Shown here: positions 57,547 to 64,000 of the stretch, piece by piece
How the letters are laid out: every line of letters starts with the position of its first letter
Numbering within the stretch: the stretch's first letter is position 1
From: Streptomyces sp. CA-278952
GTDB taxonomy: Bacteria; Actinomycetota; Actinomycetes; Streptomycetales; Streptomycetaceae
Length of the DNA: 64,000 nucleotides
Assembly (NCBI RefSeq): GCF_028747205.1
Contig: NZ_CP112880.1
Location: 124,001-188,000 of the forward strand
Direction of reading: 5' to 3'
The notes under the pieces: generated by a model
The model's input: only the letters and a program-made list of their open reading frames with translations
Database searches by the model: none
Told to the model about the DNA's origin: nothing
Program-made: the position numbers and the translations under genes

Positions 57547-58854
57547 CTACTTGTCGAGTTTCAGACCGCGATCGGTGACCGCTCTCTCGCCCTTCGCCTG
57601 ACCGGAGCTGAGCATCTTCGTGTGGTCGCTGCCCGCGGCCATCTGCGCCGAGACGACCTGCTGCTGCACCGGGCCCCAGGTCCAGCCGGGCACGATGGTG
57701 TCGGCGGCCTCGCCGGCCATGGCGTAGACGTCCTGGCCGGCGAAGTAGGAGGTGTCGAACTCCTTCGCCGCCGCGGCGCGCATGCCCTCGTTGGCGGGCA
57801 GGGCGCTGCTGGGGGCCTCGAGGGAGCTGAGGCGGGCGGTCATGGCCGCGGGGTCGGTGGTGACCCACTTGATGAACTCGGCGGCCGCCTCGGTGTGTTC
57901 GCTGCCCTTGGGCACGATGTAGGAGGTTCCGCCGTACATACCGGTGCTCGGCTTGCCGTCCCAGGTCGGCAGGGGGGCTATGCCCCACTTGCCTTTGCTG
58001 TCGGGGTAGCTGACGGGGAAGGTCCCGGCGCTCCAGGCGGCGCCGATCACGGTGGCGACCTTGCCGGTGGAGCGCTCCTTGGCCTCGCCCTCGCCCCAGA
58101 GCGGGGTCTTCGATGCGAGGCCGTCGCCAAGGAGGTCGTCCCAGTAGGCGGCGACCTTGCGGGAGGCCGGGTCGTCGATGTTCACCTTCCAGGCGTCGCC
58201 GTTGGTGCCGTACCACCGGGCGCCGGCCTGCCAGGCGAGGCCGGAGAGCAGGGCGGGGTCGCCGCCGCCGAAGTTGGTGATGGCGACATCGGGGTCGGCC
58301 CGCTGGATCTTCTCGGCGGCCGTACGGTATTCGGCCCAGGTCGTCGGCACCTCGACGCCGTGCTTCTTGAACAGGTCCTTGCGGTAGAAGAGCTGGATGG
58401 GCGTGACGTCGAACGGGACCGCCCAGGTGGAGCCGCCCAGGTTGACCAGGGACTGGACCGCTTCGGGGAACTCCTTCTTCACCAGCTCTCCGGAGGTGGG
58501 CGTGAGGTTCACCAGGTTGCCCTCGCTGGCGTACTCGGGCAGGGCGGAGTAGTCCATGGTGGCCACGTCGGGGGCGTTGCCGCCCTTGACCGCGTTGGAC
58601 AGCTTGGTGACGCCCTCGGGCCCCGCGGGCACCATGGAGAATGTGACCTTGATGCCGGTCTGCGTCTTGTTGAACGCGTCGGCCGTCTCCTCGGCGCCCA
58701 GTGCGGACGACCAGAAGGTGAGGGTGACGGGCTTGCCGTCGCCGGGACCCGAGGCGTCCGACCCCGACCCACCGCCGCAGGCGGTGACGAGCAGGGCGAG
58801 TGAGGCGGCGGACGCCGCGAGGGCGAGGCGGGACGTGCGGGCGTTACAGGGCAT
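57547..58854 (-). CDS. Extracellular carbohydrate-binding lipoprotein (CUT1 family), 435 aa
   Basis: High-affinity receptor of the importer. The ATG at 58854 (MPCNARTSRLAL) has AGGAG upstream. The lipobox LVTACGGG gives lipidated Cys26, followed by a Gly/Ser linker. The mature protein shows the family-1 solute-binding pattern: VTLTFWSS at the start, NAPDVATMDYSALPEYAS, WAVPFDVTPIQLFYRKDLF with the ligand-binding aromatic residues, and SYIVPKGSEHTEAAAEFIKWV. First gene of the operon with the two permeases and a hydroxyacid dehydrogenase. Ligand: oligosaccharide, possibly derived from the PL8 lyase encoded nearby. Confidence 0.93.
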   Translation of the reverse strand: MPCNARTSRLALAASAASLALLVTACGGGSGSDASGPGDGKPVTLTFWSSALGAEETADAFNKTQTGIKVTFSMVPAGPEGVTKLSNAVKGGNAPDVATMDYSALPEYASEGNLVNLTPTSGELVKKEFPEAVQSLVNLGGSTWAVPFDVTPIQLFYRKDLFKKHGVEVPTTWAEYRTAAEKIQRADPDVAITNFGGGDPALLSGLAWQAGARWYGTNGDAWKVNIDDPASRKVAAYWDDLLGDGLASKTPLWGEGEAKERSTGKVATVIGAAWSAGTFPVSYPDSKGKWGIAPLPTWDGKPSTGMYGGTSYIVPKGSEHTEAAAEFIKWVTTDPAAMTARLSSLEAPSSALPANEGMRAAAAKEFDTSYFAGQDVYAMAGEAADTIVPGWTWGPVQQQVVSAQMAAGSDHTKMLSSGQAKGERAVTDRGLKLDK

Positions 58855-58948
58855 GGGCCGGCTCCTACGGGACCTCGAACTGCGCGGGAGATGAGGTGAA
58901 CGGCACACATCATTTTGCGCAGAAGTGATCGCCGTCAAGAGCAAATGA

Positions 58949-58970
58949 CCAATTCAATCGAATCGATCAC
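58949..58970. promoter_or_regulatory. Candidate operator upstream of the sugar importer operon
   Basis: The AT-rich stretch at 58949-58970 contains CAATTC and ends in ATCGATCAC (58962-58970). The same 9-mer recurs at 60345-60353 in the promoter region of the regulator and lyase genes. A related CGATCGATACGATCAATT element lies at 60445. Candidate binding sites for the regulator encoded between them. Confidence 0.45.
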
Positions 58971-59078
58971 CTACGAGTCCGAGTCCCCGCTCCGAGCCAT
59001 CGTCGCCCTGACACCCGAAGAGCCGTACCCGCAGGGCCTGTTGGCCCGGGCACGGCTCCTCGCGCGGAACTTCTTCCG

Positions 59079-60215
59079 TCAGGGGGCGGCGGCGACCGCC
59101 CCGCAGGAGACCCGGATCCGCAGGCTGGGCAGGATGTCCAGGTGCCTGCGGGCGGCGGAGCTCCGGCCCGCCTCGCCCGCCCTCGGATCCGTCGCGCCGG
59201 GCTCCGTCACACCCAGGCGGTCCAGCAGGAGCCGGGCGGCGGCGGCCCCCACGGCGTGCTTGTCCGGGGCCACGGCGGTGAGCGGCAGATCGGCGAGGCC
59301 GGCGACCTCGTCGTCGTACGCGATCACCGCGAGGTCCTCGGGCACCCGCACGCCCCGGGCCTGGAGCCGCGGGATGAGCACGATCGCGTCCGCGTCGCTG
59401 TGCACGATCGCGGCGGTCACGTTGCCGCTCGCCACCGCCTCGCACAGGTACTCCAGGGTCCGCTCGAAACGCTTCGCCTCCGACCGCGAGGGGGCGTCGT
59501 CCAGCGGCGCGGCCGACACCCGGGTCAGCCCCAACGCCTCCACGGCGGCCCGGTATCCGACCCGGAGCCGGGGAGCGGTCGGGCTGTCCTGCACGGCGAG
59601 CGCGATCGCCCGGTGCCCGAGCCCGGCCAGATGCGCCACCGCTTCGGCGGCGCCGTGCGCATGGTCCGAGCGCACCCGGTCCAGGCCCGCCGCCGGATGG
59701 CCGAGGGGCGCCGAGCGTTCCACCAGGACGACCGGGACCTTCTGCTCCGCCGCCCACAGCCCCTCGCCCTGCTCCGGACAGCCGCGCTCCCAGCTGGGCG
59801 TCAGCAGGAGGCCGTCGGCACCGGTGGACAGCAGCCGGCGGGCCTGGGCGGCGTCCTCGTCGGGGAGATAGCGGGAGAGCCCGATCGTCAGGCGGGCGCC
59901 GGCGGCCTCGACGGTCTGCCGGGCGCCGCGCACGACGTCCGCGTAGTAGTAGTCGGTGGTCGGCACCACCATGCCCACCACCAGCCCTTCGGCGGGGGGC
60001 GCGGCGACGGGGGCGGGGCGGGACTGCCCGGTGGGCCACACCACCGCGCCGTGCAGCCGCTCCACCAGGCCCTGCGCGGCCAGCGCCTCGACGTCCCGGC
60101 GCAGGGTGACAGCGGACATGCCGAGCTCCTCGGCGAGTTCGGCGACGCGCAGGCTGCCGCGCTCGCGGACGAGCTCGAGCACCCGCTCGTGGCGCTGATC
60201 GACGTGCAGTCGCAT
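59079..60215 (-). CDS. DeoR-type HTH fused to a LacI/RbsB-type sugar-sensing domain, regulator, 378 aa
   Basis: Transcription factor of the sugar locus. The ATG at 60215 has AGGGGG upstream. Residues 1-55 are a DeoR-like winged helix (RVAELAEELGMSAVTLRRDVEALAAQGLVERLHG). Residues about 75-345 are a periplasmic-binding-protein-like sensor in the LacI style (VGMVVPTTDYYYADVVRGARQTVEAAG, ADGLLLTPS, VPVVLVER, AIVHSDADAIVLIPRLQARGVRVPEDLAVIAYDDE). The combination is unlike classical DeoR (phosphosugar sensor) or LacI (LacI helix-turn-helix). It lies between the importer operon and the lyase gene and presumably represses both until its sugar ligand appears. Confidence 0.9.
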   Translation of the reverse strand: MRLHVDQRHERVLELVRERGSLRVAELAEELGMSAVTLRRDVEALAAQGLVERLHGAVVWPTGQSRPAPVAAPPAEGLVVGMVVPTTDYYYADVVRGARQTVEAAGARLTIGLSRYLPDEDAAQARRLLSTGADGLLLTPSWERGCPEQGEGLWAAEQKVPVVLVERSAPLGHPAAGLDRVRSDHAHGAAEAVAHLAGLGHRAIALAVQDSPTAPRLRVGYRAAVEALGLTRVSAAPLDDAPSRSEAKRFERTLEYLCEAVASGNVTAAIVHSDADAIVLIPRLQARGVRVPEDLAVIAYDDEVAGLADLPLTAVAPDKHAVGAAAARLLLDRLGVTEPGATDPRAGEAGRSSAARRHLDILPSLRIRVSCGAVAAAP

Positions 60216-60601
60216 GGATCCCCCTGGGCTCGGGTTTGACGGTGTTCCGGCGGCCGATCGGCCGCCGCCCGGGCGACGGGAACCGCTCGGACTCCTGCTC
60301 CCGCACGGCTGCCTCCCGGGTCCTGTCCGGCATGCCTCAACCATATCGATCACATGCGCTCGAAACGATCCGAGCGGGATTCCGCCCCGGTGCGACCGGC
60401 GCACGCCGGTTCTCAATCGGACCGGACTCACACACCCCGAGGAACGATCGATACGATCAATTCGGCCAAAGTCATTGAGCGAGTCGTCTGGCGGCTGCTA
60501 GAAAGTGCCCGCCCGCTCAGAACAGTCGGATCCCGGGAACAGCTCAGCGTCCTGCGCGCCGGGTTCCCCGCGGAGACACGTCACCGACCCGGAGCTCCCC
60601 C
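60216..60601. promoter_or_regulatory. 386-base divergent regulatory region of the regulator and lyase genes
   Basis: Holds ATCGATCAC at 60345-60353, and at 60445-60464 an AT-rich element with CGATCGATACGATC, both resembling the site upstream of the importer. The lyase start is preceded by a weak GGAG (GACCCGGAGCTCCCCC). No credible ORF or RNA gene. Confidence 0.5.
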
Positions 60602-63013
60602 ATGACTTCTGCCTGGTCCCGCCGTACCTTCCTGGCCACCTCAGCGGCGCTCTCCGCCGCCGGCGGCGGAGCGCTGATGCTCGCCACGCCCGGCGCCGCC
60701 GCCACCCCCGAGGACGATCCGTACGTAGCACTCCGCACCACCTGGAGCGCGCTGATCCTCGGCGAGGAGTTCAGCCCGACCGCCGAACCCTTCAAGAGCC
60801 GACTGGCCGAGCTCGGCGCGAAGGCCTCGCGCCTGCTGGAGACCATGGCGCCGGCGGAGGGCTCGCTCTGGCCCGACGCGGTGTTCGCCGATCCGGACCC
60901 GGACACGGACGCCGAGTCGTACGTCCTCTCGGGACGGATGGCCGACAGCTTCATCCGCCTGAACACCCTGGCCCAGGCCTACCGCCAGCACGGCACCGGC
61001 CTGACCGGGAACGCGGGGCTGCGCGATGCGGTGCTCACCGGCCTGGAGCACCTCAACACCCAGGTCTACAACGACGGCCGAGTCCGGTACGGAAACTGGT
61101 ACAGCTGGCAGATCGGCGCGCCGCAGGCCCTGCTGGACGTGTGCGTGCTGATGTACGACGCCATCGCCCCGGAGCGGCTCACGCGCTACTGCGCCGCCGT
61201 CGACCACTTCGTACCGGACTCGGCGGTCGCCTCGTACACCGGGACCAGCACCGGCGCGAACCGGGTCGACCTGTGCCGGGTCCTGGCCCTGCGCGGGGTC
61301 GTCGGAGGAAGCGCGGCGAAGATCGCGCTGGCCCGGGACGCCCTCTCCCCCGTCTTCCCCCTGGTGACCAGGGGCGACGGCCTGTACGCCGACGGCTCGT
61401 TCATCCAGCACACCACCGTCCCGTACACCGGCAGCTACGGATCGGTGATGCTCGGCGGGCTCGGCCTGCTGTTCGCGCTGCTCAAGGGGACCGCCTGGGA
61501 GGTCACCGACCCTAAGCGGCAGGTGGTGTTCGACGCGGTGGAGAACGCGTGGGCCCCGTTCCTCTTCAACGGCCTCGTCATGGACGCCGTCGCCGGGCGT
61601 GCCATCAGCCGGGGCGAGGTCGACGACCACCGGCGCGGACACCCGATCCTCGCCTCCGTCGTGCTGCTGGGCCGTGGCGCGTCGGCCGCCGAGAACAGCC
61701 GGTGGCGGGGGCTCGTCAAGGGCTGGGCGCAGCGCGACTACTACAGCCCGCCGCTGAGCAACCCCTCGCTCGGGCTCACCGCGCTGGCCCGGATCAAGGA
61801 CGTCCTGGACGACACCTCGCTCACTCCCGTCCCCGAGCCGGAGGGCCACCGGCTCTTTCCCGACATGGCGCGGGCCACCCACCGCCGTCCGGGCTGGGCG
61901 GCGTCACTGAGCATGGCCGACCGGCGGATCACCTATTACGAGGCCGGCAACGGCGAGAACCTGCGCGGCTGGCACACCGGGTCGGGGATGCTCTATTGGT
62001 GGGGTGACGCTTTTGCCAACGGCCAGTACAGCGACGCTTTCTGGCCCACCGTCGACCCGTACCGGCTACCCGGCACCACGGCCTCGCGCAAGGTACTCGC
62101 CGACGGGGCGGGCGGCGACTGGGGCATCTCGCTCCCCGATGTGAACTGGGTCGGCGGGGTCACGGACAAGAAGCGGGCCGCCGTGGGGCAGTACCTCAAG
62201 GGACTGTCCAGCACGCTGATGGCGAAGAAGTCGTGGTTCTTCCTCGACGACACCGTCGTGTGCCTGGGCGCGGGCATCCACGGCCGCGACGGCGCGGCCG
62301 TGGAGACGACCGTCGACAACCGCAATCTCGGGCCGACGGGCAACGCACCGTTCACCGTCGACGGCTCGGTGAAACCTCTCACGTTCCCCTGGTCGGCGAC
62401 CCTGACCGGAGCCTCCTGGGCGCATCTCGCCGGTCATGGCGGCTACGTTTTCCCGGGCGGGGCCACCGTAAAGGCACTGCGGGAGGACCGGACGGGCCGC
62501 TGGCGCGACATCAACAGGGCGGGCTCCACGGATCCGGTCTCCCGGAAATACCTCACCCTCTGGTTCGACCACGGCCAGGACCCGTCGGACGCCACGTACG
62601 CGTACCAGCTCCTGCCCGGCGCGTCCGAACAGCGCACGGCGGCACGGGCAGCGGACAGCGGCTGGCTGCGGGTGCTCGCCAACACGGACGATCAGCAGGG
62701 GGTGGCGGTTGACCGGCTCGGGCTGACCGCCGTCAACTTCTGGTTCGGCGGGAGCGTCGGGCCGCTGGTGGCGGACGCCCCGTGCTCGGTGATGGTCACC
62801 GAGCACGCCGACGGAACGGCGACGGTCTGTGTGAGTGACCCCATGCGGATGCGGACGAGCCTGACGCTCACGTGGAACCGGGCCGTCGTCTCGGTCGTGT
62901 CGAAGCCGGCGACGGTGGCATCGGCGACCACGGGGGCGTCGCTGCGCCTGGTCTTCGGCGACCTCTCCGGGACGCGCGGCGCGACGCAGACGGTCAAGGT
63001 ACGGCTGTCCTGA
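60602..63013 (+). CDS. Secreted polysaccharide lyase family 8 (hyaluronate/chondroitin/xanthan lyase-like), 803 aa
   Basis: Cleaves uronic-acid polysaccharides by beta-elimination. The Tat signal peptide is SRRTFLATSAAL, with A-x-A at about 33. The alpha-toroid catalytic domain (about 40-390) holds Asn220, His270, Tyr279 and Arg333. Their spacing (50, 9 and 54 residues) equals that of Asn349, His399, Tyr408 and Arg462 in pneumococcal hyaluronate lyase, from memory. NWYSWQIGAPQAL supplies the aromatic patch. The beta-sandwich domains extend to residue 803. No cell-wall anchor, so the enzyme is released. It is divergent from the DeoR/LacI-like regulator. Substrate among hyaluronan, chondroitin and xanthan is not settled by sequence. 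Confidence 0.92.
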   Translation: MTSAWSRRTFLATSAALSAAGGGALMLATPGAAATPEDDPYVALRTTWSALILGEEFSPTAEPFKSRLAELGAKASRLLETMAPAEGSLWPDAVFADPDPDTDAESYVLSGRMADSFIRLNTLAQAYRQHGTGLTGNAGLRDAVLTGLEHLNTQVYNDGRVRYGNWYSWQIGAPQALLDVCVLMYDAIAPERLTRYCAAVDHFVPDSAVASYTGTSTGANRVDLCRVLALRGVVGGSAAKIALARDALSPVFPLVTRGDGLYADGSFIQHTTVPYTGSYGSVMLGGLGLLFALLKGTAWEVTDPKRQVVFDAVENAWAPFLFNGLVMDAVAGRAISRGEVDDHRRGHPILASVVLLGRGASAAENSRWRGLVKGWAQRDYYSPPLSNPSLGLTALARIKDVLDDTSLTPVPEPEGHRLFPDMARATHRRPGWAASLSMADRRITYYEAGNGENLRGWHTGSGMLYWWGDAFANGQYSDAFWPTVDPYRLPGTTASRKVLADGAGGDWGISLPDVNWVGGVTDKKRAAVGQYLKGLSSTLMAKKSWFFLDDTVVCLGAGIHGRDGAAVETTVDNRNLGPTGNAPFTVDGSVKPLTFPWSATLTGASWAHLAGHGGYVFPGGATVKALREDRTGRWRDINRAGSTDPVSRKYLTLWFDHGQDPSDATYAYQLLPGASEQRTAARAADSGWLRVLANTDDQQGVAVDRLGLTAVNFWFGGSVGPLVADAPCSVMVTEHADGTATVCVSDPMRMRTSLTLTWNRAVVSVVSKPATVASATTGASLRLVFGDLSGTRGATQTVKVRLS

Positions 63014-63104
63014 ACCGCGTCGGCGCAGGGCCTCCGGAAGGCGGCCGTTCGCAGGCGTCGGCCGGTCATACTGTCGGCCGGAACACGGAGTGGGGAACAG
63101 CATC

Positions 63105-63617
63105 ATGACGGACGACGACCGGATCGCGCCTCCCCTGCTGGGGAGCGAGCGCGAGACGCTGAGGGCCTTTCTCGACTACCAGCGGGAGACCCTCGCCATG
63201 AAGTGCGCGGGGCTGGGCGACGACGAGTTGCGCGAGCGGTCGATGCCGCCGTCCACCTTGTCCCTGCTGGCTCTGGTACGGCATCTGGCCGAAGTGGAAC
63301 GCGCCTGGTTCCGGCGGGTTTTCGAGGACGGGACGGCCCCCATGGTGTGGTCCGGGAAGCCCTTCGACTTCCAGGCGGCGTACAACGCGAACGCCTCGAC
63401 CCGGGCCGAGGCGTTCGCCGCCTGGGAGGCCGAGGTGGAGACCTCACGCCGTATCGAACGGGAGGCGGCCTCCCTTGACCTGGTGGGGCGTCAGCCGCGC
63501 TGGGAGAAGGAGGTCTCGCTGCGCATGGTCATGGTGCACGTCCTGCTGGAGTACGGCCGCCACAACGGTCACGCGGACCTGCTGCGGGAAGGGGTGGACG
63601 GCACGGTGGGGGTCTGA
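63105..63617 (+). CDS. DinB/DUF664 family protein, 170 aa
   Basis: Four-helix-bundle putative metal-dependent enzyme (DinB superfamily; some actinobacterial members are mycothiol-dependent). The chosen ATG at 63105 (MTDDDR) has GGGGAA upstream; GTG 63090 is also in frame. Metal-binding His candidates are His in LVRHLAEVERAWF and the HVLLEYGRHNGHADLLRE cluster, which is the DUF664 signature. Length is typical. It is monocistronic between the lyase gene and a solute-binding protein gene. Substrate unknown. Confidence 0.88.
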   Translation: MTDDDRIAPPLLGSERETLRAFLDYQRETLAMKCAGLGDDELRERSMPPSTLSLLALVRHLAEVERAWFRRVFEDGTAPMVWSGKPFDFQAAYNANASTRAEAFAAWEAEVETSRRIEREAASLDLVGRQPRWEKEVSLRMVMVHVLLEYGRHNGHADLLREGVDGTVGV

Positions 63618-63751
63618 GCCCCGGAGCCCCGGACGGTGGACGGACCCGCATCCTGCGACCGCGGCGGGCACAGGGGCAGCCGTCCCGTACGCCGCTCGGG
63701 CCGTGGCGTACGCCCCTCGACCGCGGTGGGCCCACTCGTAGACTCGGCGCC

Positions 63752-64000
63752 ATGACTCAGCAGCCGGCGTCTCCCGCCCTCGCCTCCACGTTCGCGCCCG
63801 GCGGCGCCCTGCGTGCCTCGATCAACCTCGGCAATCCGATCCTGGCCCACCGGGATCCGGCGAGCGGCGAACCGGCCGGGGTCTCCGTCGACCTCGCGAG
63901 GGAGTTCGGGCGGCGGCTCGGGGTGCCCGTCGAGCTCATGGCCTTCGAGAGGGCCGCGCTGTCGGTCGACGCGGTGCGGGCCGAGCGGGCGGACATCGGA
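63752..64000 (+). CDS. Family 3 solute-binding-like protein, truncated by window end
   Basis: The ATG at 63752 opens 83 codons that run off the window: MTQQPASPALASTFAPGG, then ALRASINLGNPIL and PAGVSVDLAREFGRRLGVPVEL, which is the beginning of the SBP_bac_3 (amino-acid-type) binding fold. There is no signal peptide or lipobox, so it may be a cytoplasmic member such as those annotated as ABC transporter substrate-binding proteins without a transporter. Only the first third is visible. Confidence 0.75.
   Translation, partial: MTQQPASPALASTFAPGGALRASINLGNPILAHRDPASGEPAGVSVDLAREFGRRLGVPVELMAFERAALSVDAVRAERADIG

Noticed and set aside
1..64000. tRNA, rRNA, insertion sequences, integrases, attachment sites
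   Set aside because: I looked for CCA-ending tRNA cloverleaf-like stretches, transposase motifs and terminal inverted repeats and saw none that I could support.

Overview
The window is high-GC (about 70 percent or more) actinobacterial chromosome, almost certainly Streptomyces. Supporting features are the strong G/C third-position bias, frequent GTG starts with GTGA/ATGA stop-start overlaps, a snapalysin gene, a soyC/soyB-type P450-ferredoxin pair, an APH(3'') gene like that of Streptomyces griseus, and one rare TTA codon inside a biosynthetic megasynthase. I saw no rRNA, tRNA, CRISPR array, insertion sequence or phage gene.

Left part (1-24 kb): a secreted S8 subtilase; a translationally coupled regulator-kinase-GerMN lipoprotein operon; a SAM methyltransferase divergent from an aph(3'')-type gene whose last codons are frameshifted; a CASTOR/POLLUX-like membrane protein; MOSC, alpha/beta hydrolase, DedA and TerB-like proteins; the P450/ferredoxin pair; an FBP-domain gene and a TetR gene divergent across a clear palindromic operator; an SGNH hydrolase; snapalysin; a sirtuin; and an aldehyde dehydrogenase followed by an aldo-keto reductase.

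Middle part (24-45 kb): a one-permease iron-chelate-type ABC transporter; a VanY-like carboxypeptidase with an endonuclease/exonuclease/phosphatase-fold membrane protein, divergent from a VanR/VanS-like pair whose kinase gene overlaps an MhuD-like heme monooxygenase; a small P-loop kinase; and the centrepiece, a single 12.7-kb gene for a FAAL-ACP-KS-AT-KR-ACP-C-A-PCP-C protein. It ends not in a thioesterase but in a domain that resembles the stand-alone cyanobacterial acyl-ACP reductase (AAR), including the position of its catalytic Cys. The logical product is a beta-hydroxy-fatty-acyl amino acid released reductively, perhaps as an aldehyde. This is the best candidate for something undescribed.

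Right part (45-64 kb): a five-gene overlapping SWIM / unknown / vWA / MoxR-AAA / DUF5682 island; then a sugar or glycosaminoglycan locus (SIS isomerase, class II aldolase, 2-hydroxyacid dehydrogenase, CUT1 ABC transporter, DeoR-HTH/LacI-sensor chimeric regulator, secreted PL8 polysaccharide lyase with its catalytic residues intact); then a DinB/DUF664 protein and the start of a solute-binding protein cut by the window edge.

Limits: domain and family calls come from reading motifs and from remembered family sequences, not from searches. Residue numbers are counted by hand from the stated starts. Starts marked as chosen are inferences from ribosome-binding sites.
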